From Girardinichthys multiradiatus (lineage: Eukaryota; Chordata; Actinopteri; Cyprinodontiformes; Goodeidae), in the NCBI RefSeq assembly GCF_021462225.1, contig NC_061818.1, forward strand, positions 22,083,978 through 22,147,977: DNA of 64,000 bases, read 5' to 3'. Under the pieces are notes generated by a model. The model saw nothing but the letters and a program-made list of their open reading frames with translations. It ran no database searches and had not been told where the DNA came from. A program made the position numbers and the translations under genes. Below, in pieces: positions 35,830 through 48,817 of the stretch; positions within the stretch are counted from its first letter, which is position 1, and every line of letters starts with the position of its first letter.

Positions 35830-36781
35830 CTTCCGCTTTATCCAGGACCAGGTCACGGGGGCAGCAGACTCAGCAGAGACGCCCAGACGTCCCTCTCCCC
35901 AGATACCTCCTCCAGCTGCTTCGGGGGGGAGCCCAAGGCGTTCCCAGGCCAGCTGAGAGACATAGACCCCCCAGCGTGTCCTGGGGCGTGCCCTGGGCCT
36001 CTTCCCGGTGGGACGTGCCTGGAACACTCCCCGAAGAAGGCGTCCAGAAGGCATCCGGTATAGATGCCCGAGCCACCTCAACTGGCTCCTCTCGATGTGG
36101 AGGAGCAGCGGCTCTACTCCGAGCCCCTCCCGGATGACCAAGCTCCTCACCCTATCTCTAAAGGAGTGTCCGGCCATCCTACGGAGGAAGCTCATTTCAG
36201 CCGCTTGTATCCAGGATCTCGTTCTTTCGGTCATGACCCAAAGCTCATGGCCATAGGTGAAGGTAGGAACGTAGACCCACCGGTAAATCGAGAGCTTCGC
36301 TTTTCGGCTCAGCTCTCTCTTCCCCACAACAGACCGGCACAGCGCCCCCATTACTGCGGCAGCCGCACCGATCCGTCTGTCGATCTCTGTCATTCTTCCC
36401 CCACTTGTGAACAAGTTCCTGCCTCCACTGAGGCAGGAACTCCCCACCAACCTGAAGAGGACAAGCCACCCTTTTCCGGTTAAGAACCATGACCTCGGAC
36501 TTGGAGGAGCTGATCCTCATCCCAGCCGCTTCACACTCAGCTGCGAACCGCCCCAGCGCATGCTGTAGGTCTTGGCTAGAGGGCACCAGCAGCACCACGT
36601 CATCTGCAAAAAGAAGAGACAAAATCCACTGGTCCCCAAACCAAACCCCCTCCGGCCCTTGGCTGCGCCTAGAAATCCTGTCCATAAAAGTTATGAACAG
36701 GACCAATGACAAAGGGCAGCCCTGCCGGAGTCCAACATGCACCGGGAACAGGTCCGACTTAGTGCCGGCAATGCGAACCAA
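35830..36781 (-). pseudogene. LINE reverse transcriptase 3' half and C-terminal domain
   Basis: The frame 36781-36245 has RQGCPLS, then SLLFADDVVLL, the catalytic Asp pair of the reverse transcriptase palm, then AAGMRISSSKSEVM. A frameshift leads to 36450-35749 with RELSRKAKLSIYR, YGHELWVMTERTRSWIQ, MSFLRRMAG and RPRARPRTRW, the thumb and C-terminal region. The frame is broken between the two, so no full protein can be made. Confidence 0.85.
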
Positions 36782-36816
36782 ACTCCTGCTCCACTTGTAA
36801 AGAGACCGGATGGCCC

Positions 36817-37738
36817 CTAGTAAAGAGCACCCAATTCCATACTCCTAGTGCACCCCCCACAGTGGATCATGAGGGACACAGTCAAATGCTTTCTCCAGGT
36901 CCACAAAACACATGTGGACCAGTTGGGCAAACTCCATGAACCCTTGAGTACCCTGTAGAGGGTATAGAGCTGGTCCAGTGTTCCACGGCCGGGACGAAAA
37001 CCACTCTGCTCCTCCTGAAGCTGAGGTTCGACTATCGGCCGGACTCTCTTCTCCAATACTGTGGCGTAGGCCTTACCAGGGAGGCTGAGGAGTGTGATCC
37101 CCTTGTAGTTGGAACACACCCTCCGTTCACCCTTCTTATGAAGGGGGACCAACACCCCAGTCTACCAGTCCAGAGGCACTGTCCCCAACTGCCACGCAAT
37201 GTTGAAGAGGCGTGTCAACCATGACAGCCCCACAACATCCAGAGACTTGAGGTACTCAGGGCGGAACTCATCCACCCCCGAAGCCTGCCACCGCGGAGCT
37301 TTTTAACCACCTCGGTGACTTCAGCCTGGGTGATGAAAGAGTCCAACCCCGAGTCCTCAGTCTCTGTTTCCACCGGGGAATGCGTGATGGCAGGATTGAG
37401 GAGATCCTCAAAGTACTCCTTCCAACGCCCGATAATGTCCCCAGTCGAGGTCAGCAGCTTCCCACCCCCACTGTAAACAAAGTGTTGGTGAAGCACTGCT
37501 TCCCCCTCCTGAGGCACTGGACGGTTTGCCAGAATTGCTTTGAGGCCAACCGGGAGTCCTTCTCCATAGCCTCACCGAACTCCACCCAGGCCCAAGTTTT
37601 TGCCTCTGCCACAGCCCGGGCCACATCACGCTTGGCCTCACAGTACCCATCAGCCGCCTCAGGAGTCCCACAAGCCAACCACAGTCGATAGGACTCGTTC
37701 TTCAGCTTGACAGCGTCCCTACTGCCGGAGTCCACCAC
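36817..37738 (-). pseudogene. LINE reverse transcriptase 5' half and linker
   Basis: Three overlapping broken frames. 37738-37451 is a linker (ACGTPEAADGY, FGEAMEKDSR). 37517-37215 includes GGGKLLTSTGDIIGRW, FITQAEVTEVVKKL. 37155-36817 has VPLHKKGERRVCSNYKGITL and EEQSGFRPGRGTLDQLY, motifs of the reverse transcriptase finger/palm region. Several frameshifts. Confidence 0.82.
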
Positions 37739-38774
37739 CGGGTTCGGAGATTGCCGCCGCGACAGGCACCGCAGACCTTACGGCCGCAGCTACGGGCGGC
37801 AGCATCGACAATAGATGCGGAGAACATGGTCCACTCGGACTCTATGTCTCCAACATCCCTCGGAATCTGGTCAAAGCTCTCCCGGAGGTGAGAGTTGAAT
37901 ACATCCCTGGCCAAGGGCTCCGCCAGACGTTCCCAACAGACCCTCACTATGTGCTTGGGCCTGCCAAGTCTGTCTGGCTTTCTCCTCCTCCAGCGGATCC
38001 AACTCACCACCAGGTGGTGATCAGTGGACAACTCATCCCCTCTCTTCACTCGAGTGTCCAAAACATGCGGCCGAAGGTCTGACGATATGACAACAAAGTC
38101 GATCATCGACCTCCTGCCTAGGTTGTCCTGGTGCCAAGTGCACTGATGGACACCCTTATGTTTGAACATGGTGTTCATTATGGACAATCCGTGACTAGCA
38201 CAGAAGTCCAATAACAAAACACCACTCGGATTCAGATCGGGGAGGCCATTCCTCCTGATCTCGCCTCTCCAGGTATCATTGTGGTTTCCCACGTGGACGT
38301 TGAAGTCCCCCAGCAGAATAATGGAGTCCCGGGAGGGGCACTATCCAGCACCCCCGACATGGATGCCAAGAAGGCCGGGTACTCCGCACTACCACTCGGC
38401 CCGTAGGCCGAAATGACAGTCAGAGACATGTCCCCAACCCGAAGGCACAGGGGTGCGACTCTCTCATCCACTGGGGTAAACCCCAACACGAGACGGCTGA
38501 GCTGGGGGGCAACAAGCAAACCCACACCAGCCCACCGCCTCTCGCCGTGGGCCACTCCAGAGAAGAAGAGAGTCCAACCCCTTTCGAGGAGATGGGTTCC
38601 AGAGCCAACGCTGTAAGTGGAGACAAGCCCGACTATTTCTAGTCGATATCTCTCTACCTCCCGCACAAGCTCAGGCTCCTTCCCCCCGAGCGAGATGACA
38701 TTCCATGTCCCTAGAGCCAGCCTAAGCATCCAGGGATCGGGCCGCCGAGGTCTCCACCTTTGTCTGCCACCCAA
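37702..38774 (-). pseudogene. LINE apurinic endonuclease domain
   Basis: 38774-38232 encodes LALGTWNVISLGGKEPELV and GERRWAGVGLLVAPQLS, then VISAYGPSG: the start and middle of an APE-type endonuclease. A frameshift near 38290 moves to 38292-37702, with [34 protein letters not shown] and [10 protein letters not shown], the C-terminal Asp/His region. The catalytic motifs are present but split by the frameshift. Confidence 0.85.
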
Positions 38775-38835
38775 TCCTCTTTACACCGGTCCCTCACAGT
38801 TCCCCCTGCAGGTGGTGGGCTCACTGTGGGGTTCC

Positions 38836-38867
38836 CTCCTATTAAACAGAGTTGACGGGGGCGTTAT
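38836..38867. repeat. LINE target-site duplication, copy 2
   Basis: A direct repeat of 35786-35817 with four substitutions. The divergence suggests an old insertion. Confidence 0.8.
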
Positions 38868-39318
38868 TACAGCTGCAATAATATTGTGAGAGACAAGAGC
38901 AGCTCATTCAACAGATTTTGCGAAGTTCTGTTTTTAATTTTTGAACAGCTTCGGAGAATGCATGTGCCCTGTCCCACAACATGCCAGTAGAGTTGCTAAG
39001 CAACATACAGCTTATCAGGTATGATTTTAGTATGACGTACACCTTTGCTACGGTGGCTTGTTAAGTCCAAAGAGACGTATGTTTTCTGTAGTTGGTTCAG
39101 ATCGGGGCCGGTTCGTATTTAGAACACAAGTGAACTGCACCAGAGTCAGTTTGGAAGCGGTCCAAGACCACCTCAAAAAGTGGGCGTGGTTCGGTTGTTT
39201 GGTCGAGACCAGGGTTCGCTTGAGTGTATTCACACCTGCACCAAAGGTCCGGACCAACGGGGAAAACGAACTCTGGTCCATTTAAAGCGGACTAAAGTGG
39301 CAGGTGTGAATACACCCT

Positions 39319-40704
39319 AAGAGTTTAATAAGCTTGGCAGAAAAATGTCTATTATTTTAGAAGCAGTACTAAGTGAAGAGGTATTTCTGGTAGATCATGG
39401 GAAACATTTGAAATATGAAGGGGATGTTTTCAAGTTTTGCTTTGTCACCTTAATACAGTGTTACCTTTTGGCTCAAGGTGATCATACTAACCAATATCTT
39501 CACTTTTCTCATAGAGTCGACTGACTGATAGAGTTCCCTCTCCTGTAACTAAATCATGTGGCCCATCTGACCATGATTGGGAAATATTGGTAATGTGCAA
39601 GGTGAAATACATAGTATGTAGGTTTTTTGCTCCTGCATACAATCCCAAAACATTACTAATTATTTATAGGACAATGGGTATTAGTATACAATCATAATAC
39701 TTAAGAATGAAGAGATAAACCTAAAATCCTAATTGTATGTGAGGCAAGAAAACTGTTGCAAGAATTTTCACAAAACTGTGTTCCTCCACATTAACAACCA
39801 ATATACAAAAAACTAAGGTAATGAGCGTACTTAACTGTACCACCAATGTTCTAAAAAGAGCTTTAATGATATAGAAAGGTCTGTGCAGCTAACACCCACA
39901 TTTAAGAGGTCCAGGAGCAACAGAGCCACAGAGGGAGCTAAATTCAGGCTAGAAACGACAGAATGGGGCTGGTAGAGAGAGGAGGGGAAAAAAGGACATC
40001 TGATCCGATGCTGCATGCATTCAGGGCAACTGTTTGGGATTATCCCAATTCAAATGTGCGGCTAACTTTGATGTCATTTTCTTCCCCTCCTATTGTCTGT
40101 AGCCCCTCGCTCTCTTCATAATCCGAGCCCTTTGAAGTGAACAGCGTGGAAACAATGTCAGCAGGCGACACACTAACTCCGATGGCCCACTGACAGCTCT
40201 CCACCACTCCTTTCTTTCCCCACCTTTTGTCTCAACGTCTCCACTTCCTCTGTCCTTTCATTGCTCTCTCCCCCTGCTTCTATTCCCAAAAGCTGTTTTT
40301 GTCACCTCACTTCTTTACTCTTGCGCTTGATGCCGAAGCTTTATGTAACTTCCTTATTTTCTCTCTTCATTTCCTGTTAGGCCAATATCCCCCACCTCTC
40401 CCCCACCCCACAAATGTCTGGCCTTTACTAAACTATTCAAGCATTAATTGGAGTCTCATTAGCTATTGTTTAACACAGGAGGATTGTTATAATGAAGACA
40501 GATGATGAAAGCTCCCAACACAGATGCCAAGCCAAACGAAATAGCTCATGACAGAAAAGACAGGGTGTGTGTGTTATATCGGGGTAGACTACGGGCAATA
40601 AGTTTAGAATGATCTGAGATGAAGTACCATAAAAACCAAAAGTTTTATTGGTACTTGGAAAAAGACCACGCTTGGAAATTTATATTCAGAATCGAGAGCT
40701 TCAA
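39319..40704. other. cep112 intron sequence, nothing recognised
   Basis: No supportable feature. Confidence 0.5.
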
Positions 40705-41660
40705 GTACAAATATGTAAGCAGTTTACATACACTCATCATGGCCATGGATGTCATTAATTTTGGTCTTTTTTGGTCTTAATTGTGGATAATTCCTCCTCC
40801 ACAAAATTATACATAAAGGCTCAAATAAGTTACACAGACTGTGTAGCCATCAAGAAGATCCTGGGATTTTTCCATCTCAATATTTGATCCATCTTCTTGT
40901 ACATTTCAGTAGGATTGGTCAGGGTTTTGGGGGGTGTTCTCAAGCTCAAAGTTTTTATATGTGTTTGGGATTACTGTGTCAGAATATCTAATTGTGCTCA
41001 GGTTTCAACCATTTGACCCAAACTGGCTCCCTTAAATGAAGTAAAATTTGTTAGGATGTTCAGAAAACAACCTAAGAACCGCCAAGACTAACATGAGGAC
41101 ATAATACAATATTTTTATCACACTTTTCCAATGATTTCCAGTTTGGTAAAGTCTGTATCCGGCTGCGCAAATAAAGAACACTCTGCCTCCATTGTTGGTG
41201 CAAAACTCTGTAAATGCGTGAGAAGTATATCTGCAAATGTAAGAAGGGAGCAGAACTGACCTCGGTAGGCATTGTATCAAACATTTTGGGAACTGATTAA
41301 TGACAACTGTAAGCATGTGGTGCAGCCAATGAATGGAGAGGGTGGAACACAGGAAATATTGTCAGAAGATGCAGATAAATATTTCCACGTTTGTTTCCTT
41401 TTTCCTCCTCATCCTTGTCTTTTTCTTCTTAACACTTTATTAGTGGGTGGAAAACAACAAATTGGTGGATTACCGCCATCCACTGTTATGTCTGGTAATC
41501 CCTTCACCTGGATGAAGGTATCAAGCATGGTGGGGGTGGTATCATGCTGAGAGTCTTGCAGCCGGTGGTACTGGTGCATTGCACAAAGTGGGTGTAATGT
41601 TTAAAACTGTGGCTTACAGACCAAACTGGGCATGTGCTGAGCGTTATGCAGTGGACAGCG
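40705..41660 (+). mobile_element. probable Tc1-like relic, strongly eroded
   Basis: The left side has agcagtttacatacactc, similar to a Tc1 terminus (CAGTTTACATACAC). About 41520-41600 has tcaagcatggtgggggtggt and atcatgctgagag, the GGGG..MLW-type block, followed by ggtactggtgcattgcaca. Between them no frame is preserved. Ends are approximate. Confidence 0.45.
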
Positions 41661-42986
41661 GTGAACCAAGTATACCACAGCAGAATTTAATGGAATCGAG
41701 TCCAAAAGCTTTCAAAATAGCAACCTGATTATGATTATACATGATTATGATGCATCTGTGTTGAGCCCAAACTAACAACAGAACTACCCCTCCTTGTGCT
41801 TTGCTCGCTGCAGAGTAAAATCACTGCTGCACAACAAATAAAATGCTAATAGTTTGGTTTCTCAGTGCAAAACCAAAGATGCTGCTTTCAGTCTGAAAGG
41901 GTCTCAACTTCAAATTCTCCAACTTCACCTCAAATCAAAAGCTACACAGTGGAAATATGGATAAACATTGATGTTGGGGTTTCAGAAGGATAATGATACA
42001 TACTGAACGGAATTTGTCATTTTACACTTTAACAGGCAGTTGCATATGGCTGCCTCTGAATCTTTTGCTTTTATACATATTTAGATTAAAACAAAACACA
42101 TCCTTTTTTTAGGTGCATGATATAGTTGTTGCTCCCTGTTGTGGAGAAAAATGAAAGGTTGTGGAAAAAAAGCAAACATCGGACATGGAGAAAAGATCTG
42201 AGATTGGGCTCACAAACCTGCCATCTTTCTATGCAAGGCAGCTGCAGCCACAAACAGACTAAATTGTGTTTGGAAACATGTTCTGATCTCAGACACAACA
42301 ACTCTTTATTTAGGGAGCTACACCCAATTAACTGCCAGTGCAACTGTCTTCCCGTCTGCTTCAGGCACAATAAAAGAACTCATGTCATCTGCACACATAT
42401 GTAGGCTGCTTTGTTTATACATTTTAAAAAAGGGCTGAAGGGGAATTAGGTTGCATTTTAGAACATAAACAGTTACAAGCTAAGGAGTTAAACTATGAAA
42501 CAGAATGAGAGTGATGACAAAGGCATGGGCTGCAGCAGACGCATATATAAGCTCACTGAGACACAGAGCATGCCAGCCACTTAAAGACACTATGAGTTTG
42601 CAACTAGCCATAAAAATGACAAAGCACATGCAAACAATAAGTGGGTTTTAACAAAAGAAGAGCGCCCCATGACTACTCTATTAAAGTCAAACCAGACAGA
42701 ACTTTTTAAAGGATGACAACCCCCTACTTGACACAGATGTGGGTTAATGTCAAAAGCTTTATTAGAATATAAGAAGCCTTACCTAGAGGACTAATAGCAT
42801 TAGATAAGCTCAGTTTTGGAGAAAGCGACTTATAAAACTATTTAAACATATATTGATGAAACCCTTCACAGAATGATGCAATATTATTTTACAAGGATAT
42901 GGACATTTATGATGTTCTGATAAAGTGGTTCTGCCTAAAATGACAAATAGAAGTAACACCCAGCTTCAACTACTAATGGATCAGAT
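41661..42986. other. cep112 intron sequence, nothing recognised
   Basis: No supportable feature. Positions 42979-42986 (GATCAGAT) are the left target duplication of the next element. Confidence 0.5.
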
Positions 42987-44671
42987 TAGGGATGTCCTGA
43001 TGCAATTCTAAGTATCAGCACCAGCATCCGTGTTTCCTGACTAAACCTAAACCATAATACCCGTTGTTGCACAAGCAGTGAGCCATGCAGCCAGTGTTTA
43101 TATATTTTCATGTGCATGGCTTATTATTATATTAAATATTATATGCCTTTCATAATACTTAACCAATCTGGATTTTGTTTAACAATGTTTTTCACGTTTT
43201 ACAATGAAATTCACAGTAAAACAAATGCTGCACTGGTAGCTGTAGCTGCTTGTCTATCCGTGTCACATGACCTTTGTATGGTAATGACCTGCACAGAAAG
43301 CTGCTGAAATCATGCTTATTAAATTTTATGGTGTTCGAAGCATTGACCTAAGCTAATGAAGCAGTAGAACAACTTTTTCTGCACGTGATTAAGTGGAATG
43401 TAATCAAAATGTCTTATCAATAAGTCATGTCCAAACAGAGAGCAAACAAGGTATCAGTTGTTCAGCACTTCAGCAACCCAAGGTTCCTCTACATTTTTTG
43501 TGAAAAATTCCATAGTTTTCCAGAGTACAATTTGCAGGTTATCAGTTCATTTAGCACATTAAAAAACATAAATACAATAATTCCATATGACTGTATGACA
43601 GACATTTGTACTCTAGACATGCTTTATATATAAAACCTGCGAAAACCACAGACTGACAAACAGACAAGAAGGAAGGACACGAGGTGGGAAGGAATGAAAC
43701 CAGGAATTAAAGACAAAATGAGAAAGGATGCACACGAGGAAAGAAGGATACAATGAGAAGAAGGGAAGGGCAAAATGACATAAAGAAGAAAAGAAGAAAG
43801 GAAAGGCAAGGAAGAAAGTGAAAAAGAAACGACACTAGAAAGGAAAAGCAAAAGATGCATGGGTGGAAGGACATAAGGGAGTAAGCAAACAGCAAAGGAG
43901 AAAAGGAAAGAAGAAAGGATACTGGGAAGGATAACAGAAAGAAAGGACACTGGGGATAGAGAAAGGATGGAAAGACACAAGAATGAAGGACACAAGGTTG
44001 GCAAAAAAAGACTCAAAGAAGAAAGTGAAAAAGGAAGGATACATAGAAGGACACAAAAAATACTGGACACCGTGGAGGACAGAAGAAAGACAGAAAGGGT
44101 ACAAGGGAATAAAAAGGAAGAACTTAAGAAAAGTGAGCAAGGAAAACAAAGACAGAGTGGAAGGAAGGAAGGAAGGGCACAAAGAAGAAATTAAAGGAAA
44201 AGAGAAAAAACAAGCAGGACAATGAGAAAAAAAGACAAGAAAGACAGGGCAGAAGAAGGGAAGGAAAGAAGGACACAGAGAATAAATTAACTCAGGCAGA
44301 AAAGTAGAGGAAGGAAACACAGGGAGGACTTAAGAAAGGAAAGAAGGAAGGAAGGGCACATAATAAATTGAAGGAAAAGAGAAAAAACAAGCAGGACAAT
44401 GAGAAAAGACTTAATAAAGACAGGACAGAATGAAAGACGGAAGGAAAGACGAAAAGGCAGCAAGGAAGGACACAGAGAATAAATGAAGTCAGGCAGAAAA
44501 GTAGAGGAAGGAAACACAGGGAGGACTTAAGAAAGGAAGGAAGGAAGGAAAAAGGTATTTATTAATTTTATTAACTTTAATGTAGTTTCACATTGGGTTC
44601 TTGGTACCTGCAAAGGCCCCAAAACTCGAATCAGTATTAGTAAGGGTTAAATCCTGATTGGGACATCCCTA
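42987..44671. mobile_element. hAT-like non-autonomous element carrying polypurine DNA
   Basis: 1685 bp, starting TAGGGATGTCC and ending GGACATCCCTA. It is flanked by 8-bp direct repeats GATCAGAT (42979-42986) and GATCAAAT (44672-44679), 7 of 8 identical. An 8-bp duplication is the hAT signature. No transposase. More than half of it is polypurine minisatellite D. Confidence 0.75.
43655..44553. repeat. polypurine minisatellite D with higher-order duplication
   Basis: About 900 bp of gaaggaaggacacaag-like units. At its right end a longer block of about 180-197 bp is tandemly duplicated (44165-44345 and 44346-44550): both halves share gaaaaaacaagcaggacaat and gcagaaaagtagaggaagga. Complementary-strand frames are artefacts. 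Confidence 0.82.
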
Positions 44672-44710
44672 GATCAAATACACTGATGCAAAGAACTGGC
44701 CAGCACAAAC

Positions 44711-44860
44711 CTTGTTGGCCTGCTTGGCAGTGTGGGTAATCGTCCATCTCTCTTCGTCCCACCGAACATTGACCTCCTTTAGTTGCTTCTGCATTGCCTG
44801 CTGTAAACAAACAGTCTCCTCTTTAGAGTCACATACAGACGTCTGCAGCTCTGCAATCAC
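44711..44860 (-). CDS. cep112: cep112 coding exon
   Basis: A 150-nt exon with acceptor cacctaacag and donor GTTTGT, phase 0 at both ends. It encodes 50 residues, VIAELQTSVCDSKEE … LQQAMQKQLKEVNVRWDEER … AKQANK. The I.ELQ..V..SKEE start and the long amphipathic helix match the region I recall before the CAEKKL segment of CEP112. The hAT-like element ends only 32 bp beyond the donor side. Confidence 0.88.
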
Positions 44861-47800
44861 CTGTTAGGTGGAAGACAAGAGAAAGATTTTATTTGGAATC
44901 CCACTAACCTGACGGATGAGTTAGCATGAAACTAGTCAGGCTGCTCAAATAACAAACTGTTCTTTTTTTAACAAACATATTTAACTTGATAAAAAGAGCA
45001 GTTACTGCCAGAAGCAAATTGTATACAAAAACTGTTGTTTTCCAAGTCATTTCCCTCATCTCAGAAAATGGAGATGATATGGAAAACACATTTCACTTTT
45101 AAAAGAGGATCTGGATGATGAGCAGTCACCTTGAAATGCAGCTTTTTCTATACTAGTCTCATGTCTTTTTAGAGAGAAGACAGACAACACATAGAATAAA
45201 GAGTGAAAAGAAAAGAGGTAGATATAAAAATGGATGGGAACAAAAAAACAACTTTCTTTTCATAAGAGCTCATTGACTTTGTGTTGGTGAAGTTGCGGTG
45301 CACGGTAAGATGAAAAGGAAGTGGCTTGTCTTTGAAAATCTCCCGTCCAAATTAACATTCTACTTAAGCTGCAGTTAGAGAGAAGATGAGGAAAGATGTG
45401 AGTGGGTGAAAGAAGGGGGGGTGAGAGGCGGGGTTTGAGGGGTGGCTGGGTGGTGGTTCTGCAGCTAGCTCTGGGCTAGACAGATAATTGTTTACCGTGT
45501 TCACACATTGGAGGACTAGCCCCGCTGGAATCTGCTCACTGTGTGGGAGTAAGGCAGTTAAAGCGATGCAGGTCGGCAACAGATAGAGGGAGATGGTGAG
45601 GGTGGAGCAACGGTGAGAAGGAGCCTGGCATTTTTAAGTCTATTCTGATCTGGCAAGGCCTATCTATTTCCCAAAGCTGTAGGATCTTTGTTTATGCCTA
45701 ATAATGGGGTCTATGAACAATAAATATGGGAGGAATGGGCAGTTTTGATCACCTATTTAGAAACAAAGCAGTTAGAAGGATAACTAAGGCCAGAAACTTA
45801 TTTGATTATTCAAACCTGCTTTAGGTATGAATTTGTTTCAAACACACACTGTTAACAAAGATTGAAACAACCGTGCAATGTGATTTGTGAAACACTGACC
45901 ATTGTCATCGGGTGTAATCGTATGAGTTGGAAGTCAAAAGTGAAACGCAAGGGAATGATTTATGTAAGGGATTAAAATACACACCCAATCAACAGGATTC
46001 AACAATATTTAAAAATGTAAGTTATATAGCATTTTTCTCCTATAAAGATCTCCAAACAATTTCTAATTACACAAATCTTATTAAATCATTAGAAACATTT
46101 ATGCAACAAAGTCATACTTTCCAACAGAGTCTCTCAAAGGATTCACCTACAGTAAGTTTTGAAGTCAGACTAAAGATGGTATTTGAGCTGTGGCAGTATT
46201 TGGCACTTTAACTCCATGTTGTTTAGTCTCATAGGTTACCTTTTTAAATGTAAATACTGTGCTAAAAACTAGTATCTGATGTATTAAAGATTTATATTTT
46301 TCAAACAAGACTATCCAGAGTTTAAACACTAAACCATTAAACTGTTCTGGTGCTTATTTTGTTGGTGTATTTATGTACATGTTAAAAGTTTACACATCTA
46401 GAAATGCAGCACAGTTGTGAAACAAGCCCTGTCATGTCAATGAAGTGTGTGTTAAGTATATAATGTGTCTCGCTTTTGAATAGTAGGAGAAATGTAATAT
46501 TCACAATTTTCTACTGGTTAAAGATTAAGTCACATCACAGTCATGGAGCCACTTCAAGTATTCAGAATCCCGAGGTGAGTCAATCATCATCAGTGCAGAC
46601 AGAGAATCTGCATAGCATTGCATGACATGAAGTAGGTTTTTTTTTGGGCCATTGCAGTGATATTTGTTTAGCAGTTACATAAATTCCAAATTAATGATGC
46701 CTACGTGTGGTATATACAAAATCTTTATTGAAATGCAAATCAGACAGACCATAGATTGACAAGGGCTAAAGTGAGAGGAATCTGTTAATGGCCAGAATAT
46801 GGACCTACAAAATCTGGGCTTTCTGTAATTGTGCTTTTTATAGAGGTTTATTTTATACAAAGTCAATTCATTATACTTTTTTAAGAGGGTTTAAGGAACT
46901 TTTTTTCTGGGTAGGCATTGAGTCTGGAACCTTGAACATTCACCAGGAGGAAGATAAGGCTGGTTTCAATGTCTTTGGAAAAGATGTCCCTCACACTTTA
47001 ACAATAAAAAGCTGTCTGTTTCTAGATCAGATGGGAAGAGATTAATATTTTACTCATTATTTGAACTCAAATAACGTATTTCTGGCCACAATATAGCATA
47101 AACTAACTACAACATAATTACTCATTATTACTAACTAGATTCCCTGAGAAACGAGTGCTAACAGGTGGCACTAACAGCACCACTCTTCACTGTGGAAGTT
47201 AGTCATAAGGGGACTAAAAGTTGGCTTTTTCCAGTGAGAGTGAGACAATTAACAATAAAGTAAGAAGGGGCACAAAGGGTGTGAGAAACTATTCATAAAA
47301 AAGTTGTTTTTTAATGGAGGCATGTTGGATGTTTATTTAGGCTGCTAATTTTAAGAAAGACTTTTTAGTTTCCTCTTCGTTCCCCTTTACAATTACTACA
47401 ACTAATCATGTTGTCTTTATTTTGACATAGTATCTGTGCACCTATTACAAATAATTAAGGATTGGTCACAGCAGGAGGGCTAAAATGTTTTAAATTAGGC
47501 TACTTATAGTTTTTATGGAGAAATTGGAATCTTCAAAACTTAATGGGTGGTTGGCGGTGTTAGTTGCTTTTATCTTTTAATTAATAAAGGCATCATTTGA
47601 AAATAGCATCATTTGAAAATAGAATTTGTTTAGGCTATTTTTGCATCATGTTAAAATTCTTTTGATGAGCTGAAGCCATTAGGTGTTACTAAAAATGCAT
47701 AAACAGAAGAAATCTGTAAGGGGGGAAATACATTTTCAGAGCTCCATAAATCTGATATTAAATACATAATCAAATATATAAATATTGTTACAGACCCTGC

Positions 47801-48796
47801 ATTGTTATCAAATAACCAAGCTGAAAGCTAAAAATTATTAAATACATTTGCATAAGAACTTCCAGCTCCCATCCACTGGGCTTCCCTCCACCCAACTCCC
47901 ACTGTGAATGGTCAGGGATAAAGTAATGATCTCTCAACAAAAACACTTTCAAAACCACCCACCATAACCTCATCATTAAGTTGGGAAAGAGAGTACAGGC
48001 CTGCTTAGTTCACAGGTCACCCAGGAGGACCACTCTCAGCGAGATGCTTAATACACACGGCTGAATCACAGAAAAGTTAATTAGGCGGATCTGTGTATGT
48101 GTGGATGAGAAAAAGGGAGACAAAAGCAAAAAGACAAAATATGCATGAGAGACTGTTGTGTGCGTTTGTGCAAGTAAGACATACTACTATATCTGTGGAG
48201 TCTTTATCCCCCCCTAGGATAATGTATGGTATGGTATGCTTTTAATTGGGCTATTAGCCATGCAGCTGAGCTCATGAACGATGCCCCCCTGTCAGTCACT
48301 AAGGGGTTAACAACCGAGGTTACCCTTTGAGTTTCAAAGACCTCTTGTTTATATTTGACTGAGGTGCCCCAAAGAGATGGCTGAAAAACCCACGGCTCCA
48401 CCTTTACATTTTAAAACAAGGCTGATGAAGCCCTAACAAATTCTTATTATTATTTAAACGTCTTAATATTATTACAAAAAACATGCATCTTTAACTTAAT
48501 TCTCAAAACCTACTCAAGAATGCTTCAAATCTTTCAGACAAAGACTTTTCTTTAATATCAGAGTGTTTGTTAAACATGCGCCAGCTTTATGCTCCCAAAA
48601 CAGAGGATTAATTACTTATTGCTCGTCTGCGGTGGCACACTTCATCACCAAAGCGGCCAAACATGACTGAACTTTCTCGCAGCATCCGACTTCTTTTGAA
48701 ATTGAGCATTGTGTAACCTAATAAGCTACTGTTTTCTCACAACATCTGCATGTCAACCTGGCTTTCAACTCGGAGCTTTTGCCAGCCAACCCAAAA
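44861..48796. other. cep112 intron sequence, nothing recognised
   Basis: Part of the 6.2-kb intron. A small direct repeat (catcatttgaaaatag, twice) lies at about 47590-47622. No other supportable feature. Confidence 0.5.
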
Positions 48797-48817
48797 TGTG
48801 TGTGTGTGTGTGTGTGT
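48797..48817 (+). repeat. (TG)n microsatellite
   Basis: About ten perfect TG units. Confidence 0.85.

Larger units (their letters stand above)
35818..38835 (-). mobile_element. Rex3/RTE-like LINE, degenerate, near full length
   Basis: About 3.0 kb in minus orientation. From its 5' end come an apurinic endonuclease domain, a linker, a reverse transcriptase and a C-terminal region, then a short 3' end reading GGATAAAGCGGAAGACGACG. That end resembles the Rex3/RTE family 3' terminus, with no poly(A). Frameshifts and stops split the single reading frame into at least six pieces. The clade assignment is from remembered family sequence. Confidence 0.85.
35630..39318. mobile_element. DNA transposon (MITE-like) split by a LINE
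   Basis: The left end is aggtgtatttacacc (35630 on) and the right end is ggtgtgaatacaccct (to 39318), an imperfect inverted repeat with TAA-like flanks. Internal sequence on both sides shows related blocks (ggtccggacc at 35671 and 39247). The element proper is about 650 bp. The rest is the Rex3/RTE-like LINE inserted at 35818-38835. Superfamily not assigned. Confidence 0.6.
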
